Assembly: GCF_037042905.1 (NCBI RefSeq)
Contig: NC_087262.1
Location: forward strand, 24,652,501 to 24,716,500
DNA length: 64,000 nt
Direction of reading: 5' to 3'
DNA from: Lytechinus pictus
Taxonomy: Eukaryota; Echinodermata; Echinoidea; Temnopleuroida; Toxopneustidae
The notes beneath the pieces are model-generated. The model was not told the origin of the DNA and did no database searches. It worked only from the letters and a program-made list of their open reading frames with translations. Position 1 is the stretch's first letter. Every line of letters starts with the position of its first letter. Of this stretch, positions 24,799-37,359 are shown piece by piece. A program made the position numbers and the translations under genes.

Positions 24799-26874
24799 AG
24801 GCAGCATAGGACACACATGAGGGCTATGGAAGATTTGCCCTCATCACAGCCAAACTAGCCCCTGAAATTCCAAACTAATATGCTTTGGAGCGACCACCTC
24901 TTTCTATAGCTACATCTACCACCAAAAAAAATATTCTGGAATATTTAGAAACTCAATTTTCCACATAAAACAGAATAGTTGCATTTACCCCATAATTTCT
25001 TCTTGCATTACAAAAAGTGAAATAAATACCCCCAAAAATAAAACAATCGCCCAAATGTGAAGGAAATAAAGACCTTAAAAAAAAATATCCTGTCCTGCTA
25101 AAAAGGAATACTCCATGTGAAAATGTCATGACTTGAATAAAGTAGAACAACAAAAAGCTGTGCACTGAAAATTCATCAGAGATCAGACAAAAAATATATA
25201 TTTTTGTTTATTTTAAAGCTTTGAATTATTTTAATGAAACAGTTGTGTATTCTATACATATACAATCATCTGCAATGGTCAAGTTGATGGTGTCACCTTC
25301 CCATTTTGTTCTTTTGCATTTTATTGTATGAAATTCTGCTCCATGGAAATGAAAATAGGACTCACTACTGACTAAATGTTTATATAGTGAAGGCCATTGT
25401 AGTAAATTTAATTAGCTCTTTAGTTCTCTAGGAACCACAGTCAATAGAATATTACGTTAATACACTGTAGACAGTGTATCTAATATCATTGTTCACTACT
25501 ACTAGATGAAAATTATATTTTCCTACTTTGGTCAAATACTTCATTATTGACCACAAGCAATGGCTTTAACAAATCTAATCCTATCCCGTTAAGGTTAGAC
25601 GTTAATCAAACAGTTAACTCACATTACATGCTTCAGCGCTCACGTTCTAAACACGTTCACACTGCGGTGTTAATCAACCATGCCAGGCAACGTTCAGATT
25701 TTCGAAAAAGAACGCAACTTACGGCGACCACCAGTGCCCTGAGAACATACCATACGGCAGCACTCACCACATCTTTGAAAAAATCCATCTTTTTTTTTCG
25801 GATTCGCTGCCGAAAAAAAAAAAATAGGAGGGGAAAAAAGTCCTCTAATCCAAATCTAAGCTACATTGTCTATAAGGCTACCGCATCGTGATTATTCCTC
25901 ATTATAATCCAAGTGGCGTAGCTCGGTAGCGATTTCTTTTCTCATTAATGATCTCCACATGATGCGCTTCCTCATAGTATTCTAGTGGGTCATCACTGAC
26001 ATGATGCGATGGTACTAGTGATCATGACACCATACGCTTAGAAGAGGCACAGATTGGGAATGAATTTGGACAACCCGTGTGTGTAAAGGGATAGCACAAT
26101 GTGAAGAGCAGACGACGGTGGACTGCTGCACAGTCGATGCAGTCAGAGGCACGCTGTAGTACATATTACCACTGGACACATACCAAAACAAATACAGCTC
26201 TGCTGGTATGCTTGATAGTCTTAATCCAAGACTTAGTTAATAAACATCCCAAATAGTAATGTGACCTAAAATGTATCTATGATAACATGAATTCCAATTT
26301 TTCAAGAATCAATAATGCAATGTTTCAAACATTTCAATGCAATTCATCAACTGTTTACTATGCAGGAAAATGTGATTTACTTTATTTTTTTCTCATATTG
26401 GATATTTCAACTCAATATCAGTTTCTCTGGTCAGTACATTCATCAACATATTATCAATTATCACCCGTATCAGACATCTGAGCTGGTCATTTACAAAACC
26501 GTATTTCCCTGTATTTTATTATTATCAGGAAGGGATAGGTATATTGTTTGTATTTTCCTCGGTCTCGATGCGCGTATTGACTTTGCATGCAGAGACGACG
26601 CAAAATATACCTTTGTATTTTCCCTGGTCTCACATCCGGGCCTTTGAGGATGCGAATGAAGTGATACGCTCGATACGCTTCATAATGTTCCGCGCACCAA
26701 CAATCTACGTCATAATAAAGACAACGCTGGATCTGGGCGCTTGCAAGTACGCCATAATGGTAAAGTGCAGAGCCTAGACACTGATATTATCATGACACAA
26801 CAGAACTCTATTCTTAAAAGATATCACTGTTATCATGATTTTTGCTCTAGATATCTGATTTGGATGATAATGAA

Positions 26875-26997
26875 AATATTGACTGCCCTAATATATTGCC
26901 CTTAAAAGACCCATATTGCCCTTGTCTAAAGACTCGGGCCAATATGATTCTTTTGCTGGCAATATATTTGATGTTCCCCTCAAGACCAGTCAATATT
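26875..26997. mobile_element. Small palindromic MITE (123 bp)
   Basis: AATATTGACTG at the left is mirrored by CAGTCAATATT at the right. Inside, TAATATATTGCC faces GGCAATATATTTG, and CCCATATTGCCC faces GGGCCAATATG. The unit is a single imperfect hairpin with an internal loop near TCTAAAGACTC. Confidence 0.7.
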
Positions 26998-27383
26998 ATA
27001 TAAATATATAACACTGTATGAAATTCGGCAGTACTTTTGAGAAGAAAAAAAACCCTAAGATAAATGTTTTAGTATTATTCAAATAAAAACAAAACGAAAT
27101 ACAATTTCTAAAAAGTACTATCTGGATATTCTTAAGTATCACCAGCAAACAAAAAATTAGAAATACGAATTCAATATATTTTTTATGCACTAACAAGCAA
27201 TTTTATACAACCAAAAGGAGCCATTCAGCCGAAAAAATTGTTCCTGCCATCTATGTGATTCACAAAGGAAACACTCTTATCATAATACTGCCTTTGCCTG
27301 TGATTGCATGGACGAATCTGGCATATATATTGATTTTATTTCCTTTCTCTGTTTCTTTCTTAATTAAAGAATTCTACCTCATC

Positions 27384-27585
27384 CTCCTTCTCCCCCCCCC
27401 CTCCTCCTTCTCCCCCCCCCTCCTTCTCCCACCACCTCCTCCTTCTCCCCCACCTCCTCCTCCTCCCCCCTCTCCTCCTCCCCCTCTCCTCATCCTTCTC
27501 CCCCTCCTTCTCCCCCTCCTCCTTCTCCCCCCACCTCCTCCTCCCCCCCTCTTCTTATCCTCCCCCCCTTCCTCCTCCTTCATAT
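27384..27585. repeat. Polypyrimidine CCTCCTCCTTCTCCCC tract
   Basis: About 200 bp consist almost only of C and T on the plus strand, in shuffled CTCCTCC, CTTCTCC and CCCCCC blocks. The minus strand is therefore a G/A tract with many G runs. It gives spurious Pro/Leu or Gly/Arg open frames. Relative to the CaMKII transcript (minus) the RNA would be G-rich. Confidence 0.9.
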
Positions 27586-30475
27586 TCTTTTATGTACATG
27601 TAAATACCTACATGCAGTAGTGTTAAAGAATAAAAATGCAGGTATTACAACAGAGTAAATCATCAGAGGTTTCTATGGGCTGTCAAATAGGAATAATTAC
27701 CATCTTACATGTTTTGATACTGGGTACCAGGAACTATAAGTTAAAAAACAAAAATTGGTCACCTTTAGAAGGTTAAAATGCCGTTCTATATCTGATACCT
27801 GCTACAATGATAAATATCTCCTAACAAATTCTGTAACATAAAAAAATCCACATCAACTATGAATAATGACACAGTCAAACTCAAGATAGACTAGATTTTA
27901 AATTTTGAATTTAAATCATGTTAGATTGAAAATTCATCAATTAGATTTACATCTAAATATCCTATATCTTGCTTAATATAAACATATGATTTGTAATAAG
28001 AAATGTGTTGTAAGTTGTAACAATATTATATGAATGTGAACATCTCCAAGAATGGAAGTGAGTAAGATTGAAGTATACTATGTACACAGCCTCAGCTAAA
28101 CCAACAGACAACTAATGACATGTGAGTCAAACATTGAAGCAATTTATCATCTTTAGCTCTATCCCATTACACCCATATATCCATTCTATCATTCAATTGA
28201 ACAGATAGGACGTTAACGCTTCTGCCGAAGATATTGAACTCCTATACTTCATATTTTCATGTTGATATTTTAGGGATAAACCAATCATATTGTCTGCACT
28301 ACGATACATACTAAGTTCATATTTTTCCTTTCCTGACAATTCATGTGACCCTCCTTATCATAACTTGTTTTTATCTTTATTTGTTTGTTGATTATGCCCC
28401 ATGAAAAATGATATCATATTAAGTGAGAAATAAATATGTTAAATTTCATCACCATCATCATTATCATGATTGTTCATTTCATCATAATCATTATTTTCTT
28501 TTAATATATGGTTATCATCATCAATATTACTTTTATTAGAAATTTGCAGTATGATCATCATGATTAGCATTATTATCTATATCATCATTACTTTTATGAT
28601 AATTATTGTAAAGTATTTCCCATTTTTTGGTGTTGTATATCTTGATGGCTGAATGAATTTTCAAAAATTATTACAAGTATTTATGTATATAATTTACATA
28701 ATGAAATAACTAACCATTTATTCATGAAAATAAATGATTCTCTAAATTAAACCTAAAATCGCTGAAATAACAAATAATTTGCTTGAAAAGAATACACACA
28801 TGTAAACAAATGTACATGTATGTTACTCCAGCAAACAGATGTACAGTTTGGCTAGCCAATGTACACAATACATTCGTCATCTCAACAGCGGAAATAACGC
28901 CTTTTTTTGGCCGAATGCTCGAGATCCTATACAGCAAGGACCTTGAACTAGAAATATAAAAAGCATTGCTGAGGAATGGCAGGTGTGTAGTTATGGGATG
29001 GCTAAACTCGTTATTTAATCAATTAAAGGGCATTGTTATAGGCATTGGAAATGTTTTTGTCATCAAAGTCAGGATGCAAAGTTGGTCGGGATGAAAACAG
29101 TCCTGTGATTACTGCATTTTTGTATCAGGACTTTTTATTGCACATTTCTCTCTGAAATGAATGACCACAGGTAGATCTCTGAAAGCTATGATGTAGTTTT
29201 ATGGATGAATGGGAAATTATTCTACAAAAGAAATTTATAATCCTTTGGAAAGATATGACATAATAATAAATCCTGATAATGATTTGGAAATGGTAATTTC
29301 TTGACCCTCCCCTCCTCTTATTCTTCACCTGTTGTTATATCTTACTTTACAAATTGTTCAAAATATAAGCTACATAAAAACTGTTTATAAGTCCATCTCC
29401 TCAATCATTATAACTGGCAATCACAGATTATTTTTTTTAATAATTGATTTATATCTTAAAGAATAATTCTCTAACTTTACCAGGAAGGAATTTAAACATG
29501 GTAATCTTTCATCGATTCGTTCCTGTGAGAATATAATTTTTACATCATAAAAATCTCATCCATTGAAAATATGAAATGAAATATCTGTTTATTTGCCATC
29601 TATTAATGATCTTCTTGAAGTATTTTCAAGTCTTATGGCTTAGAACTTGTGCCTGGTAACAGAATACATTCTGTTCGCCTTAACCATACTACCTATGATA
29701 AACTATGATTCATATTTTTCTTCGCTAAACAGAAGATATAAAAATTGAAAACCACAGCCAGTTCTCTAAACCACAAATTCTGATCTCAATGTTCCCTCTA
29801 AAGTTCAATGATAGCTCTTCCCAAGCTTTGAAGTAACACAGAATATAAATTACAAACTAATTTCATTTTTTCATGGAAAACACCTCTCCACCATATACCT
29901 CCTCACAAATGTACAGTAAATAGATTGGGGCATTTGACAGTTCAACTCTCAAGTTTGAGCAAACATGAATTCAAATGTATCTAGCAGAGCCACAAGTATG
30001 TACATCAATATGATGGAAGATGTACGTCCCTATCATACATGTATGTGATGTAAATGCCAGGTAGTCTTTACTTGAAAGCACCTATTTATTAAATGTTCAC
30101 ATTTAAAAGAGAGAGGGAGTTTGCTCACTGAAACTGTGATATCAACTGCATGGTATGCCACAAAGAATACAGAGTAAACCAAACTGTGCAAAATGTACAA
30201 AATTTCAGTTTTGTAGCCATTTCGTATAGGCCTATTAATCCCAATTAATAAAACTTGCATTTAATTATCTCGCCGTTTCAAATAAGGGCTTCAATATGGC
30301 TATGAACACTCTCCAGAGTAGCATTGGATTCATTTTTAATACCAAGGATTACCTTTGAAATCTAAAAATATTTCAATTCAAATCTTTTAGCTTTGAATTG
30401 AAATCAACACGGGTTGAATTCAAATCTGTAAGGTTTAAAAATAAATCCACTATTCAGCTGGTCACTATTCACAGC

Positions 30476-30599
30476 AGTACACAAAGGTTAGCAATTAATC
30501 TTACGCTTGATTTTCACGATTGATTGTACACTGTAGTTAATGCAATCAATTGTAGCAAAATATTATAAGATAATTGCTAAGCTTTGTCTTACAGGCCCC
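30476..30599. mobile_element. MITE of the TAACACAAAG family, degenerate copy
   Basis: ACACAAAGGTTAGCAATTAA at the left faces AATTGCTAAGCTTTGTCTTA at the right. The internal TTTTCACGATTGATTGTACA is shared with the copy at 51,831-51,960, and the ends are shared with 47,357-47,514. The three copies define an interspersed non-autonomous family. Confidence 0.65.
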
Positions 30600-30945
30600 T
30601 AGATTTAATCTAAATCCTTTAATTCAGAGTGAAACAGCTATAAAAAGATAGAAAAATAGCTACAGAACGGAAAATTGCACACTGCCATAAACTGTGCAAC
30701 AGCTTCAACTGTAATTGGAGAGACAACAGGTTTAGGCTTCATTCGAATATCTCTGAGTTAATCAGAGCCTGTACCCATAGACTATCTCACTGTCACATCA
30801 CATATCAGACAAGTAGCAGGTATCTTCTGTTGATATGTAGGTATAAGTGAGGTCGATATGAAAGTTCATTGTCAGGAGTTGTCATACCGATGGAGACTGA
30901 CAGAGGGTGAGTATATACACAGCTGAGGCGCTGTGTTCAAGGATG

Positions 30946-31047
30946 GGCCAACCTTAAAGACTTTCTCTAGCTTTGGTCTATCAATGTCTATGTCTAGGCC
31001 AACCTTAAAGACTGTCTCTAGCTTTGGTCTATCAATGTCTATGTCTA
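30946..31047. repeat. 51-bp tandem duplication
   Basis: Two nearly identical 51-bp units start with GGCCAACCTTAAAGACT at 30,946 and 30,997. They differ in only one or two bases (TTTCTC against TGTCTC), so the duplication is recent. A minus-strand open frame repeats DRPKLE-VFKVG because 51 is divisible by three, but nothing else supports coding. Confidence 0.85.
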
Positions 31048-32084
31048 TCAATCTATCAACATTCCAATTCATTTCTAGTTTATATGAGAAGTGTATGCCC
31101 TAAAACATTTCAGATGTTGAGTTGAGGGAGAGTGAAAATACTCTCATTTATTTCTTTCAATAATATATACACATAAAAACATACAAATATCATACATTTG
31201 AACATAAACAAATATAATCATGAAACATTAAGATGAGATTTAAAAAAAAATGAAAGAAAAAGGTGTCCCAAAAGCCTCAAAGGCTTGAAAAAAGGGAAAC
31301 CAAGAATAAAACATGAGAATGATTTATAGAAAATGATTCAAAAATAGAGCAGAGAACCGAAATGCGTCACGACAACAGTAACATTAACCAGAATTATGGA
31401 GGATGTATAAATAATATATATCATGGAGGATATATGAATAAATGTGTTTTAAAGGATAATTTTTGTGTTTTTTCTATTAGATTTTGAAAGGAAATTCATA
31501 AGGTGCCTGATTAATAAGTTTGTTTTTTTTCTTTTTGGTCATGAAATGGGGGTGGAGGGGTGTGATTGCATCCCTTCCAAAAAGCCCCACGATAGGGGGC
31601 CGTAAACCTAACCCAATCCTTCCTCAAAAGGGTACCTCTAAAAATCTGAAAGAAGCATATGCATACTGTTGATTGCCTGAATGGAGGGGGGGGGGCTAAC
31701 TATCTACATGTATCTCTCACTATACATGTAAGATCTCTAACTCTCTACCTCCACAATATATTTCTACATGCATACATGTACATCCCATTAACCAAATTCC
31801 ATGTCTGAATTATTTTCGCTTCAAAATAATCCCTACTCGGGCCAGATGCAAAAAGAGGTAACTCATTGCTATGAACATTAAGAACATATGCCATTAATAA
31901 TTTAGAGGATTTATTGAGGTAATACATCATGTAAATGGGTCATACACACAAAAAAACCCAGTTCAATATTCAGATTCTACTACGTATTTGAGATATATTC
32001 AACACAAGGATGATGTCATGCGTGGGTGGTGAGAGGTATTTCTGATAATAAAAGAGAATGCAATCTCCATGACCAGCATGGCCA

Positions 32085-32676
32085 TTAAAGGAGAATGAAA
32101 CCCTTAAAACCAGCTGAATCCATATCAAAGAGAAAAATCAAAGAAACATATTGTTGAAAGTTTGAGGAAGATTGAATGAATAATAAGAAAGTTATGAGCA
32201 TTCGAATATTGAGATCACTAGTGCCATGTAGATCCTCCCAACGGCAATGCGACCAAGATCTGTGATATCACACACGTACAACTCCCTCATTACTTTAGTA
32301 CTTATTTCACTTATATTCTCACTTTTATAGAGTCTATCACAAGGTGAGGTGTTCTCTTTATGAGATGACAAGTACAGAGGTTTCACAACATTATATCATT
32401 GATGAATCGTTTTGTCATATGATTAGAATGAACAAAAAGAGATGTTTTGGGGTATATTTTCAGTGTCCAAATGGGAGAGTTGTACGTGTGTGACATCACA
32501 GATCTTGGTCGCATTGCCAATGGGAGGATCTCCATAGCATTAGTGATCTCGACATTCAAATGCTCATAACTCTTTTATTGCTAGTCCTATTTTTCTCAAA
32601 GTTTTGTTGATCTTATTCTTTGATTTTTCTGCTTTCACAAAAGCTAACTTGCTCCAAGAGTTTCATTCTCCTTTAA
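32085..32676. mobile_element. Foldback element flanked by TTAA (592 bp)
   Basis: TTAA then AGGAGAATGAAACCCTTAAA at the left is mirrored by the right end, whose reverse complement reads TTAA then AGGAGAATGAAACTCTTGGA. Inner mirrored blocks include GGCAATGCGACCAAGATCTG facing CAGATCTTGGTCGCATTGCC, and ATCACACACGTACAACTCCC facing its mirror near 32,475. The whole unit is one long palindrome with no coding capacity. Confidence 0.85.
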
Positions 32677-33603
32677 TGATCTCCTACCTAACTTTTCTCT
32701 CAACCATAAATGCCGATGCTTACAAAGTCAGTTGAAAAGTGGCCAGTTATAGCACAATTTCATGAAATTTTGCATTACTGCACATGTGTGTAACATGATT
32801 TGAGGACTTGAAAAGCTTAAAAAGCATAATTTTATTAAGGATCTATACAGATTTAGCATAACTCAAAATTAGTAGGGGGCAGGGGGTCAAAATGGTGAAG
32901 AATTTTCACTTCTTGTTAAGAGAAATTAAAAAAAATTATCATAGAATTCTGGCATCTATTATTGGCAACAACCCATTCTGATCGCTAAACAGGACCACTC
33001 CGCCCATACCCATTCTCACAAAGAGGTGCGATTGATCTGATCATCCTTACTATGAAAAGCCATTAATGTCATAATTATTCATACAGGAAATTGACACAAA
33101 TTCCCTCTGGGTGCAAAGAGGGGCACATTGACTTTTCACAAAAAGTTTGAACGGAGATATACACATATATAAGTAGGGGTGCACACTTTTTTGCACTGCA
33201 GTTCAATGTCACGTGATGCACTTTGACCAATCATGATGCTTGGAATTAATAAAAAACACATAGCCAACGCTTGGAGAATGCATTAAAACAAGACTGTCAA
33301 AAGAGACCATCTGCCTAAAATAAATCATTTTTCTAATTCCTACTTAGTTAATTTTTAACACAGGTTCACGACATTGAACATTTACGACAAGGCACCACAA
33401 AACCCAGAAATTAAATTTTAGTTAGAAATCCCATCTGAAAGTAGGAATTTTCAGCTTTTAAATAAGATGCAACATGCTTGATTCCATTAGATTATCCTAA
33501 ACCACTTCACAAAGAGAATGTTACTTGATGTCCTCTAACTTAACATCACACAGTGTGATATTTTGTAAGTTTGTTGCACCTGATCAAATAGAAAGGTTGG
33601 GTG

Positions 33604-33831
33604 TACAGTGGTACTCAAAAGTTAGTGAACCCCATAAAAAAATGAACATATTTAAAGTGTTCAAGTTCTGCCATGTTTATAAATATTCAATAGTGAAATC
33701 AGGTGATCAAATATTGCATTCAATGTTCCTCTGGGCTCGCTTAACATTGTAGCATTGTTGTCTACATTCAACACTCGGCATGAAGGAGTGCATTTTGTGG
33801 TGGGGTTTACTAACTTTTCAGTACAACTGTA
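33604..33831. mobile_element. Tc1/mariner-type MITE beside an exon donor (228 bp)
   Basis: The left end TACAGTGGTACTCAAAAGTT followed by AGTGAACCCC is mirrored at the right by GGGGTTTACTAACTTTTCAG and TACAACTGTA. TA dinucleotides bound the element, and the CAGTGGT..CAAAAGTT..GAACCCC termini are typical of Tc1-like transposons. No transposase frame remains. Its edge lies 17 bp from the donor hexamer of the exon at 33,855-33,938. Confidence 0.8.
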
Positions 33832-33854
33832 CAAGCTTTGTTATAAACACTTAC

Positions 33855-33938
33855 CTTAAGTTTGCGTCTAGCGTTGAATTTCTTCAGGCATTCGACAGTT
33901 TCTTGTCTGTGCACAGTTGACGCGTAGCCATCTCGGTT
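33855..33938 (-). CDS. CAMK2: CaMKII exon: autoinhibitory and calmodulin-binding segment (84 nt)
   Basis: On the minus strand CTTCCCAG precedes the exon and GTAAGT follows it. It encodes 28 residues in phase 0, [20 protein letters not shown] then [13 protein letters not shown] holds the threonine equivalent to Thr286, the autophosphorylation site that gives calcium-independent activity. FNARRKLK starts the calmodulin-binding helix, which continues with GAILTTML in the exon at 20,354. Ser279 is kept, but the position of human alpha Met281 is Val, as in other invertebrate CaMKII. The NRDGY block differs from the more usual CQRERV. The 84-nt length fits the conserved exon size. Confidence 0.97.
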
Positions 33939-35215
33939 CTGGGAAGGAACAAGAACAAAAATGTTACAATAATAATGATAATAATAATACACAATTTTTG
34001 TATAGCCCATATCACATTATGATTATAACATCCCTATGCGCTTCCAATCGACTTAGATATTATTATCCTTATTATTAATTCCTGCCAGGTACCCATCTAC
34101 CTCACCTGGATCGAGTGCAGCAAGATGTGGATAATTTTCTTGCTGAAGGAAACCACGCTATGACTATACAACTATCAAATTTCATATGGATGACAATTTC
34201 CTTAGTATACATTTTGAAATTATGCTCAAGTTGCTGAGTGTATTATATAAGACTACTGTGAATATGATCAAATATGAATTGCAAAATTAAGCAAATGTGA
34301 CCTGCCACCGCAAAACCAACAATAAGTCAGCCAAAATGATTATTGAGTTTTTTATTGAGCTTGAATATTAACTTCCTAAGCTTTAAAATAATATATAATA
34401 TGTTAAAATTGACCAACAATAACCATTACAAGTACTTGTTCGATTGCAGAGGAAATTAAGAAAGAGCTTGACAAAATAAGGAGAAAACAAGGTTTGAAGT
34501 TTGGGGTTCACTCAAGCATGAGATGTGCTTACTGTGTAATCTCAGTGAAACTTCCAAGCAGTCAGAAAAAGTAGTGTCCAAGAAACTCTTGTATCTTTTC
34601 TTTTATTCAACTTCATGACTTCAAATTTTCACGGTATGAAGAAGAAGAATTGCTCTTTCGGATATGCAATTTTTATAATTTTTAGTTTTTGAAGACCAAT
34701 TTACTATTTTTGCTATTTACAGAGAACCTTACCTGGTGACTTATTGGTGGTTGTGGGGTGGTAGGTCACAAATAATAAATGTAAGTATGGAGGAGATTGT
34801 TTTTACAATGAACCTCAATACAAACAATTCAACAACCAAAGTTAAACCTAAATGAATTAGGATGATTAAGAAGAATGAAATTATTTAATGAATCTAAACT
34901 TCCATTGAGTCTGTAAGAAAATCACAAAAAGGGTTATTTCAAAATAAAGTTGTATCTTCATAAGTCCCTTTGTGTCCTGATGGCCGTCGCAAATTTAATT
35001 GTGGAAGCATTCTCTCTCAGTAGTTTCATCCTACTTTTCTTAATAAAGGACAGATGGTTTTTTTACATTATAATTGCATTGCAAAAGTTTTACCCATGAA
35101 TATCAGACTGTATCCTTCACACAACATGTGTTGCATGATAATTATACTCTGGTATTTTAGGCATGAGTCACATATTTGATCAGACTCCAGAAACTAAAAC
35201 TAAAGAGATATTTAC
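33939..35215 (-). other. CaMKII intron (1.3 kb)
   Basis: It starts with GTAAAT (35,210-35,215) and ends CCCAG beside 33,938. About 33,960-34,170 contains an interspersed-repeat-like piece: ATAATAATA tail, TATAGCCCATATCACA, then CTGCCAGGTACCCATCTACC and TCACCTGGATCGAGTGCAGC. I recognise the type as a common short element of marine invertebrate genomes but cannot name it. Nothing else stands out. Confidence 0.85.
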
Positions 35216-35338
35216 ATGTATCCATGGATGCTTGAGAGCCTGGCATGCTGAGATACGCTTTGTTGGATTGACAGTCAACATCATATCTATCAGGTTCTTC
35301 GCCTCCGGGGTCACGGTATCCCATTCTGGTGAGGGGTA
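35216..35338 (-). CDS. CAMK2: CaMKII exon: kinase C-lobe, subdomains X-XI (123 nt)
   Basis: A TTTTTCAG acceptor precedes the exon and GTAAAT follows. It encodes 41 residues in phase 0: [41 protein letters not shown]. This is the C-lobe end of the CaMKII catalytic domain, with the invariant Arg of KRI (subdomain XI) and the LKHPWI motif that ends the kinase fold. The 123-nt length and both phase-0 junctions match the conserved CAMK2 exon as I remember it. Compared with common invertebrate sequences it has MM for NQM and SACQ for TAAE; the changes look conservative. Confidence 0.97.
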
Positions 35339-37359
35339 CTGAAAAATAAAATAATTTTAAGATTACTAGATTTACTAAGAGCTTCATTTCATCAGGTCAA
35401 GATCTTAAGTTAAGAATCAATTATCACTCTAATAAAGGCTAAACAAGGATGTGAAATGTATTTCCTTAACCTTTTTGTTGCTATAGCAGGCAAAAATACA
35501 CAAACCTTCCATTGACTGGCAACCTACTATGAACAGGAAACCAAACTTGATCATTGTACTGATATCACATTGCTGTGGCTATTTCTATGTAGCTCCCTCT
35601 CTTGACAAAAAACATTACATTGTGTTCATAATAATATTGATGTGAGTTTCATTCAAGAGACTGATCTTTTTTTTCTTCTTCTCTCTAGTGACTAATACAC
35701 TGACTAAATGGCTGACTGAAAACTGCCTAGCTTAATGACTGACTAACTGACTAGTTCTCTCCTATGACTAATTTTCCTAGATAAGAATGGTATGAGCTTG
35801 TACACAATTCTGCTGATACTAGATCTAGAAATCTTCCAGGTATTAAGAAAAAGAGCATCATTTTCTTATACATTTTTCATCTGTTTAATATTGTTCTTTG
35901 AATACATAATATACCTTCTTTGAATAAAAATTCTTTGTTCTATTTCTCATTTTCCATCTAGATATTTCCATAACAGTGTTTAATTATAAATTCTCTGTCT
36001 ATTTTATTGTATTAATAACAATGGCTAGTATTCAAATAACTAAAACAAGGTTTAAATCTAGTCTAATCAAAGTGTTAACTCCGCACTTTCATGGAATGCT
36101 ATGTTTCATTTTCCTCTGTATTCATGGGAAAAAATGTTTTTAAAATTCTTTAGTTGAACTTTATTGTACACTTGTGTTATCCTTTTATTTTCATTTCATA
36201 AACACAAATATTTTTGGACAACTTTTCACTGTACGATTAACATATTTGTTTTACTTGGTAAATGAGAAGGCAACTGGCAGTCCATGAAAATGTGGTTTTA
36301 TCTAAGGTTAGTGAGACCGATGCTATATGAGAGAATATCACCAATATATTTGCTTCCTCTTTCTCTTCTGTTATGTATTCATTATTTGTATTCGTTATCA
36401 TTTTGTTTGCATTGCACCATTTAGTCGCACATTGTAAGTTATATGAAATTTCAGTAACAATCATATGAAATGAGAAGAATATGATAATATAAGTCCACAA
36501 TAAATTCCAATAGTTTTTTTTTTATATTTCCTGTTACATAAATATTGAAGAAGTAAGATGACTCTTAGCATTGCATAAAAGTGTGGACTAAATTTCTTCC
36601 TTCGTCTAAACATAATCAGTGGGTCAGATGCATAAAAAGTAGCAATTGCTTTTCCTAGGCTTTTGCTTGATTCCGTGTGCATAAAAATGATAAAGTCAAA
36701 AAGGGGCCTAAGCTTTCGATCCATAAAAATGAGCAAGCAAATGCTATCTGAATGCTAGCATTTCCTTGACAATTAAGCTATCACTAAAAAGCGTATGCAT
36801 AAAGCAAATATTTTGCTTGTGCGTTTAAGCACTTGCTTGGGTTGTTTCATGCTCCGTCAGAGCAGCTTACACGTTTGCTTGATCAGGGTGTTCGCGTTTC
36901 TTAATCATGTTTATGCACCTGAGAGAGAACCCCAAGGTGTACAGTAGCCTACATGTACATATTTTCTTCCTAGTAAGTGCAAACCAAATGCCAATAAATA
37001 ACTTTATTTAACAAGGAAGAAGTTAATTTGACACCAAGTCTAAGGAAAAGATGTCATATGAAATAAAGCCATATTTTGCACTGCCACACCTTTGCATTTG
37101 AGTCCTTCCTTTTCTGTGAGACGTGTTCGCACCAGCGTGACGTCGCTATTGTCCAAACTGCTAGCAATTGTTTTCTGAAGGCAAGAAAAGGGTTCAAGCA
37201 CTAGCACAGGGTTATGCATAAATCAATTGCTTGCCAGTATTTGCTACTTTTATGCATCTGACGCAGTGTCTTTTCCTCTTATTCTTCTATTTTGTCTTTC
37301 ATCATAAGAGAGAGGGAGGGGTAGGGGGAAGGGGGGGGGGGGTAATACCAAACCCTTAC
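35339..37359 (-). other. CaMKII intron (2.0 kb)
   Basis: It starts with GTAAGG (37,354-37,359) and ends CTTTTTTTTCAG-like sequence beside 35,338. A 640-bp inverted-repeat element fills 36,623-37,262. A G-rich run (37,331-37,342) and GAGAGAGGG lie near the donor. The remainder, 35.34-36.6 kb, is AT-rich with no recognisable feature. Confidence 0.85.
36623..37262. mobile_element. Inverted-repeat element with GTCAGATGCATAAAA ends (640 bp)
   Basis: GTCAGATGCATAAAAAGTAG at the left is matched by the reverse complement of the right end, GTCAGATGCATAAAAGTAGC, with one indel. Inside, the words ATGCATAAA, CCATAAAAATGA and TTGCTTG recur in both orientations, so the arms extend inward in a decayed form. 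No transposase reading frame is visible. Confidence 0.7.

Larger units (their letters stand above)
20397..33854 (-). other. CaMKII intron, about 13.5 kb, between KLK and GAI exons
   Basis: The intron opens with GTAAGT (33,849-33,854) and closes with ACACAG beside 20,396. No other exon is expected here in CaMKII. It holds a SINE (21.05 kb), foldback elements (21.6, 23.2, 24.2, 26.9, 30.5 and 32.1 kb), a pyrimidine tract (27.4 kb), CAT/ATC microsatellite sequence (28.44-28.61 kb), a 51-bp duplication (30.95 kb) and a Tc1-type MITE (33.6 kb). A decayed foldback-like stretch near 25.15-25.36 kb resembles the 24-kb element. I see nothing coding in 22.0-23.1, 25.4-26.8 or 28.6-30.4 kb. Confidence 0.85.

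Noticed and set aside
27255..27620. Pro/Leu-rich 121-codon frame and the opposite Gly/Arg-rich frame
   Set aside because: Both are shadows of the polypyrimidine tract.
30872..31072. Frame with a repeated 17-residue motif on the minus strand
   Set aside because: The repeat follows from the 51-bp tandem duplication; there is no independent coding evidence.
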